The notes below the pieces were generated by a model. It was not told the origin of the DNA, ran no database searches, and worked only from the letters and a program-made list of their open reading frames with translations. From contig LUCM01009879.1 of assembly GCA_008360955.1 (NCBI GenBank), forward strand, positions 1 to 64,000: a DNA stretch of 64,000 nt. The letters are read 5' to 3'. The DNA comes from Fasciolopsis buskii (lineage: Eukaryota > Platyhelminthes > Trematoda > Plagiorchiida > Fasciolidae). How positions within the stretch are numbered: the stretch's first letter is position 1; each line of letters opens with the position of its first letter. The position numbers were made by a program, and so were the translations under genes. This document shows positions 11,823 to 23,840 of the stretch, in pieces.

Positions 11823-14040
11823 GGATAAAACGACGATGTTATTATAGAGTAGATTTGTTCCACACTTTCTTTATTTCCGGCACATAGTGATGTCTCGGTG
11901 TTTGTGTGTCTTTGTATTCCAGTGGTCCGTTAGGATGAAAGAGGGCTCCATGATGCCTAGTATAAATGTTTGACAGTATAATACGCTGTTTCTAAGGTCC
12001 TTGTCATGTTTATTTACTCTCTTAGGGCTTCGTACTCCAAGATATACTGATTCTTGTATCTATGTAAACTGTAGGTATTGTGTGACGAGTAAAATCGATT
12101 ATCGCCCCGTCCATTGTGTCCGTTTTATCATGTGGACCGGGATGAAATCACTAGACTTCGCTTCCGTTGATCTTAAACAACGACAAACTTGCTCGGGTGA
12201 CGCTGTTATGCTTTTCATAACAGTAGATGACACACAAGGGTACATACATTTGTGTATACATTTATTTAGCAATAACAGGTATTGCGGATTACAAGGACAT
12301 CGATACGATCAATAATCAGTGTTTCTTTATCAAATTTTCTATCACAGTGGTCGGGATTGATGTCGACACATTTATTGATTATACTAAATCTGGAACCGGA
12401 ATCTTGTAATTACCGAAACTCAGTTTGACTTCTGACGTTAAAATGATCGATTTGGGGTTGGTTCCCGGGTTCAGTAGGGGTGGAGAAGGTTGGCTGACCA
12501 ATCTGTTATTTGCTCATTAACTTTCTCCCAGGTCAACTCATTGTCTTCGCATTTGGCCATCCTATATGTCACCTGATGGGATTCTCTTCAAATAAATAAC
12601 TGTCAATTGCTAGATTTGTTCGATTTGCTGTCCTCATACGGTTACTTTGGATTGCAAATGACAAATAAAATAAATAAAAAAGTGCTGAGACAAAATTTTG
12701 CCCTAGTGTAAACTAGATTGGAGTCAAACAACTACGCACGACACATTCAAATGCCCATACATTCAAATGAATGCCGAGACATCCTTGCTAAGGTTCTTGT
12801 ATCTTACAATAGTTGTTTGTTGAACCGATTTATACGGAAATGATGACGGAGATCGTGGCCAGAAGGAGCACGAATAGTCGGTTAGCTTCATGCGCAGAAA
12901 TGTGCCCAACCCCGTACATCGCATTTTCTTCCCCGGTAGCGGTACAAACCCCACTTGGTCATGACAACAAGCCTATCAGTCGATCAGCAACAGTTGCATA
13001 TATTTCATCACACATGTTTCGGGGTGTTTTTCAAAACAGGAAAAAGTAATCGATCAGTAAAATCTTATTCATTTCAATAATGCATTCTGTAATTCCATTT
13101 TGGGTCAACGTGTGAAGCCTTTTGTGACCATGGATAGGATCATCACCTGCCAATATCCTCGTATCAACTCTTATTAGACAAGATTGCTCATTGTAATCTC
13201 GCAAGACCATCCGTGCGTATTAATGATGCTTTAAAGCAGATTACATTTTCTACTGGAAACTTTCATTTGTTGCTCACTCCCATGTTTGGCATCGAGTACG
13301 TGATCGCTGACGTGATATTTAACCGAATTCCATTGTTGACCAAACTTCCTTCGTTAGCCTTATGTATTTTGGCAAAGGTTCGCTCGGATATTTGTGCTTA
13401 CCCGATTGCCGTAGGCTTTCAAATACTTTTCCATAAAGCTATTCTTCAGTGCGTAGGCAGTATTCATGGCATTCCGGGCTCAGTGCATCTTGTCTTGGAA
13501 ACAACGCAGTCTAATGTGTAGCGAAATGAATAAAGCATTATATCAATCTGTTTTCACGACAAATGATAACCTGTCCAATAGTGGGACAAAATTTGATCAC
13601 ACATACGAGTAAAAGTTATCCTATCTGTTTGATAGAATCGTCGACTCCAGTGATGTGCCACAAAAGTCTAACTCATTCATCCGACAGTTTGTAGCATTAT
13701 CCAGACGAAATTAGGGCTTTGATGAATAACAACATTTGTACCCCCAACTCTTGGACTAAATGTCAGTTGAGGAATTTGCGCTCAACTAGGAAGCAGCATA
13801 AGGAGTCAAATTATCCTATTTTTATTCAACAAAATGTGCGGAATGTTTTAAGAACTACCCCACATGATTCGGAGTTATACGGTGAGCAAATAAGTTTGGA
13901 ATTTAGTAGACATCCAATTTCAGTCACCCGCATGTATATCTTAGCCCTGACGCATCACGCGCCGGTTACGGAAAACGAAGCGAGATCAGTTCACGACTAT
14001 TTGGTCCGTGTATTGCTAGGAATGCAGCATCAATAGATTT
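11823..14040. other. Non-coding stretch
   Basis: Several frames of 60-105 codons on both strands carry no recognisable motif. Nothing else is supported. Confidence 0.55.
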
Positions 14041-14182
14041 TTTTATCTCCTATCAATGAAACCACATTGTGCATCACTTTTTCCGGAAGGGAGTCGCGGC
14101 AAGCAGAGGGCATCCAAGTGGGGAAATTGAAAGGCGGTGGGAGGATTCGAACCCGTGACCTTATCCGTTTGGTCACCTCCGG
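14041..14182 (-). mobile_element. tRNA-derived SINE with an internal deletion, minus-strand copy
   Basis: Same family as the SINEs at 22017 and 59081, reversed. The tail, the body (CCAAGTGGGG in plus reading) and the B box (GGATTCGAACC) are present. Compared with the 22-kb copy, about 22 bases between the B box and the A box are missing, so the promoter boxes are too close together for a normal tRNA-like fold. This copy is probably inactive. Confidence 0.87.
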
Positions 14183-15686
14183 TCATCGATGAGCTCGCTA
14201 TCATCGTCCAGTAATATTTTGATCATTCCCATGTGGCATCAAGGGTTTTCAAGTTGAAATTAGTTTTACTTCATATTCCAATATGTTTTCCAATTTTTAT
14301 GTCTCTAATCGCTTGTTAGATGCCTCCTTTAATTGTCAAGCCGTGATATGAAGAACATTTTGGGTAGAATCAAGATTAAGACCTAGGTGGGATCTCGTGT
14401 GCAGTACATCGTTCACTCAAGTGCGCGTTTATCCGAAAAAAGGTTAGATCGCATGAAAACCGTCCTAACATTTTTACCAAATTCTCGGAGAATGAAACAC
14501 GGAGCTTCTATCGGCTACATTCTTAAAATGAATGAAATATCTTCGTTGCCACAACAACAAATTCCTCCCATCCGGCAAGCATTAAACTTTGATTCATTGG
14601 CAACGAATTTCGATTTTTTATTCGCCAAAAGAAGAAGAGACAATTTTGTCCGAAACGTTCCTTCTAAAAATGATCATATACAAGCATTTTTCAGGTCACT
14701 TCATGCCATTAAGCCATTGACGAAATTAACCAGTCCGTGGATTGCAGCACTCAGCATTTTGTTCTATTGCACGGGGCAGATATAGTCCTCGCTTCGTTGT
14801 GTCCGTGACTCACGTCTAGTGAAAATTGGAGCACGTAATAATTGTTCAGTTCTATCTACAAAGTTTTGTATGAATGAAATATTGGTAATACTTTGGAACA
14901 GGGTGAGAAGAGAATATGTTTGTAGTGAAGTGTTAATATGACTACAGATATTTTTGTGATCACTTTTGGTCAGGATTGATTTCATCTGAGAAAATTGTGC
15001 TCTTCGCACAGTTTATTCGAATAATATGATGATGCTTTTGGTCGCGTTGCCAAGTTTAAACTCGAAAAGTTTAATCACAAAATTTATTTTGAAATTAATT
15101 CCCAATTCTCTAGAGTGTGACACAAACATTTCGTTGTTTCTCGGAAACTGCTTCATTGTCACGATAACAACGTAAGCGATCGCCAGGGCGCGTCTAAGTG
15201 ACCTTGATGTAGAGTCAACATTGGCGTAAAGAAATGTTCTTCTAGAATAAGAATTCTTCTGCTCGTCATCGGCCATGCGTGCTACATCCAAGTTAACGCA
15301 AAATTTTCCAATTAAAAGATAATTATATTCACCCCGTAAATAGGTCAGTAACCGTGGGTAGAATACTCGATAAAATAAGCATTTTTGCTGGACAACCGAG
15401 CCCATTATCGTTTCTAAACTTGGACAAACATAAATCCCAAAACCCGTCCAAAAATGTGTGTGAAATTTTCATACTCTGATAAAGTTTCGTTTTTTATGTT
15501 CACAGGCGTCTTCCTGGACAAGCAAGGTCGCTCATGTAAAACTGGTCTCATTACGGCCAAGCAACAGATTTAATAGTGCAATCCATAATAAATTCACAGT
15601 ATTTGCTGGTGATTAATTACCTCTAGCAACTAATGGAGCTTAGAGGAAAAAAACAATAAAATTTTTTGAAAGGATCGAAATCGAAG
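14183..15686. other. Non-coding stretch
   Basis: Contains two motif-less frames, 14387-14785 plus (132 codons) and 15405-15013 minus (130 codons). Both are within the length range expected by chance, and I do not call them genes. Confidence 0.5.
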
Positions 15687-15769
15687 CCTATCTATCTACC
15701 TACCCATCTCTATAACTATCTACCTATCGATCCATCTATCTATCCATCTATTTATCCATCTATCTATCC

Positions 15770-15819
<50 letters not shown>
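15687..15819. repeat. CTAT/CCAT tetranucleotide microsatellite
   Basis: An imperfect array of CTAT with CCTA and CCAT variants that becomes pure CTAT in its last 45 or so bases, then stops at an assembly gap. The array probably continues into the gap, so its true length is unknown. The apparent tyrosine-serine-isoleucine protein here is only the translated repeat. Confidence 0.95.
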
Positions 15820-16136
15820 NNNNNNNNNNNNNNNNNNNNNNNNNNNNNNNNNNNNNNNNNNNNNNNNNNNNNNNNNNNNNNNNNNNNNNNNNNNNNNNNN
15901 NNNNNNNNNNNNNNNNNNNNNNNNNNNNNNNNNNNNNNNNNNNNNNNNNNNNNNNNNNNNNNNNNNNNNNNNNNNNNNNNNNNNNNNNNNNNNNNNNNNN
16001 NNNNNNNNNNNNNNNNNNNNNNNNNNNNNNNNNNNNNNNNNNNNNNNNNNNNNNNNNNNNNNNNNNNNNNNNNNNNNNNNNNNNNNNNNNNNNNNNNNNN
16101 NNNNNNNNNNNNNNNNNNNNNNNNNNNNNNNNNNNN
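15820..16136. other. Assembly gap of 317 N
   Basis: Unsequenced. It begins inside the CTAT array and ends in ordinary sequence, so the microsatellite is the probable cause. Frames that appear to cross it are meaningless. Confidence 0.99.
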
Positions 16137-19100
16137 CTCTTGTCCAAAAATCCACATACTTGTACACTCCGAATTGGTAAGTTTCATCACAATATATGTA
16201 TGCGTATATCCCTGAATGCGGTGTAAAAGCAGTCCAAATAGTAGCAATGAAAATGCTCGTCAGTAATCGAAAAAAAGCAGAAAAGTAGCCGAACGCGTTT
16301 CATTTAAGACAACAGGGAACTGATGATTATGACCAACCAAAGCGATCGATAAAATCGAATTCAGTAGTCTACACAGCGAGTCACAAAATAATTCATCCAA
16401 GATGATGCCAACATTGTTTTTCAACATATTAGAAATAATTTGTTTCATTCTTTTTTTCCCGATAGAAACTCTTGGATTTTCGATATCCGACTCGATAATC
16501 CAATCCTTTTGTCCTAAGTGTTGCGGATTTTGGAACCATATAGGTGAACATAATATCGTGTATAATGTACAAATTGAAATAGACAAATTGTCTCTGGGTA
16601 ACGACTTCAGTGCTCGCTAGTCACATTCGTTTACTAGGGATGCATGTAGCAGGTTTGTTTCATGTCGAACATTTTTTTTCGGTTCTGAGGAACATTCAAA
16701 ATATGTCTCCGTTTCACGTCGCAATTTTTTTTTACCTCAACATCTACATTATAGACTGATCGCAAATGTAGATGTTCACACAGTAGCTACTAACGAATTC
16801 CAGGAAACCCTAGATAAGCAAAATGCACCCGGAATTAAATACTGATATTTGCATGGACTCGAGTACAATCCTCAACACCGACCGCTGGTTAGTCGAGTTT
16901 CGGGGTGATATAATCCCATGAGGAATTGACAAATCGTACAATAACTGGCACAATGAATGAACACCTAATTCGGAAACCTAACCGTCTCACGCTTTTTAGG
17001 CCAAACACGGTTAAGTTCGAACACTAACATTTACCCGTGACGAAAAAATTTGTAACTCCATGTATCGAAATGACCGCACATTAAAAAACGAAGCAAATAT
17101 TGTCTGATCAGTAGTTACGGGGAGTGTTTTCGTTACATAGGCTCGTGTTTGTTCGCGATAAACAAGCTGAGATCATTAGGAAAAATAGTTAAGTATGACG
17201 TTCAGTCTGGGACATGTTTAAACCGTACGAATAAGATTGCTGACGGATGAACTCTGCTTTGGCTGACCTCCTGTTTATAAGTGCAGAGTTGAAAACGAAG
17301 GGATTGAACGCACGTGGTGACCTTGTAATCGGGATGCATTTTCACGTTTTTCGGTTTCTGAAGTGTTGGATTTAGGTTCGATTTTAGTTTGGTAATCTCG
17401 TCGGCTAACCGACTTACGTCAAATTGAAAAATCGCTCATTCTGTCTAGATCATAGTTTGTGTGGCCTAATGCAGAAGCAATCTATGGCCTGTGTATTTTC
17501 CTGCATTGATGAACGGCACGATCTTTTGGTGGAAGCAAGTGAGCACAATTTGCGAAAGATTAGAAACACTTGATCTTCTCTCTTGCTTCGTATGTCCGCT
17601 CACTTTGATTAATTCCCGCTGGTTTGCCTAGTATTATCAGTTGGCCGTGTTTCTACTTAAGGTGCGGACAAGCACATTGGGTGTCCTTAGTTCGAATCTT
17701 ACTGGCGGCCTCGGACAATGCATTTTACGATCTTAACAACTCTACCGGTTCATTTTCAATATCACAAACACTATCTGTGTTCGTTATTACGTTATTTAAG
17801 GTGAATTGTCATCATTGAAGAAGAAAGAACAGCAATATCCAAGCAAACTGGCTCTTGGGATATAGAACCATGTTTGGATTGCCCGATCAACAGTTTGTTT
17901 TTGCCCACTCACCGCAATTTATCAGACACGTTGTACAAACCAGTTCAAATAGATTATACAATTCATTGTTGCTAACTTTCAAAGTAAATTAGGAATCGAT
18001 CAGCCTGTTTTTTTACATTTACAAAAGTGTTCGGGTGCGCTGAGATAATCACCTAGCACTACAGAGTAGGTAGTTACCTATCAAATTGAATCATGTTTTA
18101 TAAAATAACTTAGTATATATGTGTACATCATATTGTGTAATGTGGTACTAATTACAGTTTGCAAAATAAAATGATATAACGAAACATTCCGTTTATTTTC
18201 ATTGTCACTGACAAATGGAAAGTAATTTGCGTTGCCATTTTGATTTCATGCTTGCGGATGCTTCCACAACAACAAAACTTACGGTTCTTCAATCCCAACT
18301 GTAACATATACTAATAATTACCGATATTAGTGATTGTAATTAAATAAGAATCACGAGAATTATCAACTTTATTGTTGTGATATCAAGAACAAGTAGAGAC
18401 ATTACGAAGATAGTTACTACGCATAAACTGATCTGTAGATTTTCTTTGTCGCCCTGGTGTTTGCTGGAACATGAACATAAAAACTGATTAGTCCTTTTTT
18501 GTGCTTTCATTAATACGTAGGAACAGCCATCAGGTCGAATGGTCAGCTATATTGCGCGGCTAACTATGACTAGTTTTCTATTGGCTTGTGAATCAGAAGA
18601 TTAACACAAAGTCCTCGTGATCGTTACCAGTCACGTGATTCACGTTGGAGTTCATCGCTTCCACTGCAAGTCGATCTGACGTTCCTCGACTGCAGCCAAA
18701 TTCATGAAATAACAGACTGATAAAGAGTAGAAGTGAGATGGCTGAACAGTTCAGCAGATAGAACACTTTGGTGGCACCCATGTGTGAGTTTGAATCCCAT
18801 CGCGAATCATTAGTAAAGTCGTTAGAATTCGCCAAGTCAAACACTACTGAAATGAGCCTACAATCTCTCACACAGATTATACTAATTGTCTGTTAGTAAT
18901 AACCAAGGCGAACCATGGATATGTCGGTTGATTCTCTTCCCGCAAAAGGTGGTCACCCAAATGGCAATCGTTAAGACCTAAAGACGTCTACAATCAATAT
19001 GATCGTTTCTACCAATACATTTTTTTTACATAGAATCGTTGACTGGATTTCGTTTGCTTTTCCATGCTGGGATAAAATACCGTAAGTTCTGTTCGCGATT

Positions 19101-20749
19101 CGGCCTGCTTTTTTTTACCAAGAGTACTCACCGGCAAAGTAAATCACTTTGATAAGTGAACTCGCGTAGTCAGCTTAATCTTTCCAGTCCGCATGCAAAT
19201 TTCCGCATCATTTCAATTTCACACAGCTTATTGCTGGCCGATAGGCTTACGAGGCCTGGAGTTATGCACGATTTTTTCGAATTTGTGTATTTTTCACGGT
19301 CCAACCATATGCCCCGAATGGTGTTATCCCAGTCCTCACGATACCGATAATTTGGTCATATTATTATTAGTAGACAGATGAACTGGTTTGCTATTCGGTA
19401 TAGGTGGCATGTCATGGTAACATGAATGCCACATTTGTTGACATGTTGCGTTATTTAGTGTTCGAATGCACCCTGACGAATGACCATTTGATTCTTGTAA
19501 GTGCGCACATTACAAGTTGGTTGCCAGCATTCGTCAACCACGTGCAAACATCTACCCGGAAGATTTGGCCAAGTGCATCTAGCCGGAAGGCGTTAGGTAC
19601 AGAAATACCATGTTTTGTCGATGCCAGGTGGTATTTACAAGTTCCCGTTCGATCAGTGCACAAGAAAGCATAAACATTATATGGCCTAGATTAGTGAGTA
19701 GAGAATGTTTTATCACTCGGGTTATAAGATTTGCCGTTTATTGGTTACAATCTGTCCAGCGTTCGTTCTTCAGAAGCGGTAGATAGCAAAGTAGAAGCTG
19801 CGAGTGATTACAGATATTCTTAATATAATGAAATCATCGAGCACATGGCGAATTCCGTTTATATTTTGCTACACCTAACCTTTGCATCAATCTGGTCTGG
19901 TTTTTGTGAATATCCCAGAGTAATTGCCACGATAAAATACAAAGTAACAATTTGAAGAGATATACTGGAAAGAGAAGGAGTTTTGATTACAGGAACCACG
20001 CTGATTACGGTGTTGTTCTATATCCCCGGTAGTTTCCAACTATAGATTAGCGGTATCAAATAGAACCGCAACATATTCACGTGACTCCGATGGTCAGACC
20101 TCTTGCCATGTCATCCATTGGCCACATGGACTCATTTTCTAGCTGTTACCTGTAACGAAGCATAGCTTGCTATGTGTTAGGTGTTCTGTGGGCACACATA
20201 TTTCAAGACGGAGTTGCTTTAATTTATCTAGATGCAATCCTTTTGCCTTAAGTTACTTTCTGGGAACTTGATGTAACCTCCAAGATACTAAAAAAAACCC
20301 ACCTTATTCCTAACAACAGTAAGATGATGGCAGTTTTCAAACACCAAAAACCTTTGTCCAACTTCTTTTAGCAACCGTATAACTGAGCTCAGTGCTACGA
20401 TGTTAAATCTGCCTGTTATAACCGGATGCCAAACCGATGACTGGCATGCCTCCAATGGGCAACTGTCAACCAAGCCTCCGGGATAGCCAACAACCCTATC
20501 CGACGTGCGATCAATCGAGAAGGTGCAACCGTTCGAGTAATCAAATCTAGCTACTTTGCCCAACTGTTTCCCTGTAAGAACATGTCTCGGGTTTGGGCCA
20601 AAGCAATACTACCGCGGCGTTTTAGCGCGAACTCAGATGCCAATATAAATCTTTCAGAGGATGCGCTCCATTTTTTTGTCAGTTAGATAAAACCAGTCTT
20701 CAGGAAAAGCGGATGTCTGGTCCACGGTGATGATTTTTATTGTCATAAA

Positions 20750-20780
<31 letters not shown>

Positions 20781-22016
20781 GTATTTCGCACAACGATGAA
20801 TTAACTACATTTTACCGGCAAAGACCGTGAAATTGGTTGAATGCTTCCAGTCAACTGCCTGTAAATGGTAGCATTGATTGCCGAACATTGATGCTTAGTC
20901 CTCGAAATTCTTCGAAAATTTGCAAGCCTCAGTCTAGCGGAAATCCGCGAAAACTGTGACGCTTAATCGTCTCTGAGGAGATGTTTTCGGAAAGCATATT
21001 GATAAAAAATTTAAAGTCAGTGTAGCCACGAATGACAAATCGGTGGATGCACTATAATCTCGATGAATGTTTTCTTTATTCCACTTATTTGATACCGCAA
21101 ACCTATTGGCTGGTTGTCACGTGATCGATATTATTTTCCAAGTATAAAGATCAACCAGATGGGAATGAAGTTAACCGTATGCTGACAAAGAAGGAAAATT
21201 TTGATAATGAAGAATACAATATAGATTAGGCAACAATCGTACCGTCGATTGTATTCGACGGGAAAAACATGTCAGTTAGCAGTGAAATATGGTGCCGTGA
21301 GTCAGTTTAAGTTAGACCTGTCTGACCGTGATTTCGATCAGACTTCCTTACTTGAATTCACCCATTACTTTAGCCACTTCAACCTGTTAGTTCCAAGGCC
21401 AGTGACAAGACACTGGATCCCACTGGACGAGTGACAAATTGGATTGGGCGGTGAAAGTCCTTGCATATCTGTTGGAATCAACCCATGCAGATTCCCCTCT
21501 ATTCTTCGTCTTCTTTCCCCATACATTTCTTCTGTATCCATAGTTACCACTATAATCAATATGTGCTCGAATTTGTGCTCAGTACAATTACATCCCTGCA
21601 GACGTATGACTCTATTCTGCGGCTAACTGTGAACTCCTTGTCGATCACCGGAAATCTGAACTTCCCAGTTTGACAGTACAAATTTGATAGTCTTCTTAAG
21701 TTCAAAAATTCGTTTTCTATTTTTGTACCCGGGCCTCATCTCCTAATCAATAAATTTGCAAGGAAGCATGATCACTCAAGATCTGTAGAACAGATTAAGT
21801 TTAAATACACTTGATATCCATCAGGTCGGAATAACGTGTTTAAACTTTACCCGATTCAGTCAGTAAGATTTGTGATGAGTGCTATCAAACAGATTAGATT
21901 TTACCTATGGCTGATGATGTCAGAGAAAAAAAAATCAAGTTTAATTGATTAGGTCCGTGTGTTCATCAAATGAGACCAGCTGTTCAATCGGACATACAGT
22001 ATGCTGGCATAGTTTT
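16137..22016. other. Non-coding stretch with tRNA-like relics
   Basis: No secure gene. Two B-box-like segments with weak tRNA-like context lie at 17689-17700 and 18786-18798 and may be old SINE remnants. A minus-strand frame at 20571-20303, bounded by an AG acceptor and a GTGGGT donor, reads like protein but is unrecognised and is described among the findings. An AT run lies at 20748-20784. Confidence 0.5.
20748..20784. repeat. AT dinucleotide run
   Basis: Alternating A and T with one CA/TG interruption, forming a near-palindromic simple repeat. Confidence 0.95.
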
Positions 22017-22181
22017 TATCTTTTATTAATGAAATAACAATGCACATCATTTTTCAGGAAGGGGGCCGCGGACAGCAGATGGCTGCCAGGTGGGGAAGTT
22101 GACTGGCAGTGGGAAGATTCGAACCCGTGACCTTCAAGTCCAAACGCCACGACCTCATCCGTTCGGCCACCGTCGGCCGCT
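22017..22181 (-). mobile_element. tRNA-derived SINE, near full-length, minus-strand copy
   Basis: On the minus strand it starts with a tRNA-like head (GGTGGCCGAACGG as A box, then TTTGGACTTGA in the anticodon-arm region and GGGTTCGAATC as B box). It continues with the shared body (CACCTGGCAGCC, GTCCGCGGCCCCC) and ends in an ATTAATAAAAG tail. This is the most complete copy here. The head resembles a serine or leucine tRNA; that ancestry is inference. Confidence 0.9.
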
Positions 22182-23805
22182 CAGACACTAACTGGGTAGC
22201 TTAAAAGTCAAACCATTAAGAATAATGTTTAGAAAGTATGACAGTTAATGTGTTGGTAATTAAATAACCTACCGGCATGCACAGCTAGTCACAAGAGCGA
22301 AGCTCATCTATGCTAGTTAACCCTAATGTGTGAAGGCTTGAAGCAAAACACGTGATTTCACTGTGATCACGATTACATGCAGATCGTTTATTCAGCGGAT
22401 CCTACATCATTTTTCCAAAGTTCCTTTCTGCATTCGGTGGCTTGGAAAATATCCTTCAATCGCATTTATTAAATCACAATCTAAGAATTAGCCTGGCTGA
22501 CAAAGAAAATCAACACTGGGAATGTTGTGAGTTTCACATAGACTAACTTTCCCCCAACTCGTGATGTGTCGCATGTCACCGTCAGGTCGAGTTCCACCCC
22601 AGCCATCGTGATCTGTCGTCACCTACCATCCTCGTAGTTTTTAACACAGTTCAAGTCACTGTAAGCTGCCAGGGATATAAGGAACGAATATCGAAATAGT
22701 TAGGTGACATCAAATAATTCAGTCGTAGACGCACAAATTGATTTGTTGACTTGATAGGACTCAGTCAAATCCGGCTGTGGGACAGTTAAATAACCAAATT
22801 CCAATTTCTGTTGTAATTAATAAAAGTAATTTTTTTATCGTTTCGTCATGTGTTGTTTCATATTGTGAGCATATTCTTGAGTGTAATCAGATTGTTTTTC
22901 TGGTATTATCTCTTATGTGATCACGGCGTTTTGAAACAAGAATTGTATTCATCATGCTCTCGTTAAGTTTCTTCAAGCTTAAATTTGTCTTCCGTCTTAT
23001 GGGGTTGGGTTTCCAACAGGATGAACAATAGACTATCCTATCTTGCTTCAGCCCATCTTCTAACCGATGTGTTCCATACACCGCGGGAACATCAATTATG
23101 TACCCGGGTAGGAGTATGGGAATAGTAAACCAATTTTTGTATTTTCTACGTTGAATCCGATATTTTCCCGCCCAGATTCTTTTTTCGACAGGATATGTAC
23201 ATACCGCGTTCGAGCATCATGTGCCTCAGGATTGTCTCGCGCGCATCATGATTTGTACTATTAAATTTGACAACTTTTGGGCACGAAACCGTCTTTTGCG
23301 ATGGATTGAACCGATACAGTTAGCAGAAATTGGTGTACCCAAACAGATGTTCCAATGTGTCCGAAAGTGTGACGTCCATCGAGCAAAGAAGAAGAAGCGT
23401 ACACGCACTTATGGAAGAATGGTGGGTGGTAAGATTTGAACTCATTAAGACAAAAAGGTAGTAGGGCCTGGACACAAAAATGTGTGTGCATACAAATGAC
23501 ATTTTGTTCAAACAAACCATATTGTAAGAGAAAACCCGGAGACTAGTTGGGCAGCCAGATCGGTCTAAGTTGTGATCGAACGAAATCCCAATTCAGATTA
23601 AACACTGAGACCAAATAGTTGACAAGTTGTCGGTCCAAACCGGTCACGTGAATGGGAAACACTCTGGTCGGGAATACGTAAACACACAAAGTTTTGAATG
23701 ATGGTCGACTAGCCTAAAGGTCAGCAAATGAACAGTCAGCAATGACTTTGTGACGGGTTAGCGAAAATTGGTGTATTGAGTGACGAGATTTAATTCACTG
23801 GAACT

Positions 23806-23840
23806 AACAACAACAACAACAAAAACAACAACAACAACCA
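23806..23840. repeat. AAC trinucleotide repeat
   Basis: Tandem AAC units with one AAA interruption; it accounts for a threonine-rich short frame. Confidence 0.93.

Noticed and set aside
15013..15405. 130-codon minus-strand frame as a gene
   Set aside because: No recognisable domain and within chance length; no supporting signals.
15666..16247. Open frames across the run of N
   Set aside because: They are created by undefined bases and the translated CTAT repeat.
23425..23450. Minus-strand B-box-like sequence, and a similar one near 43420
   Set aside because: Only the B-box resemblance is present; neither A box nor SINE body could be found beside them.
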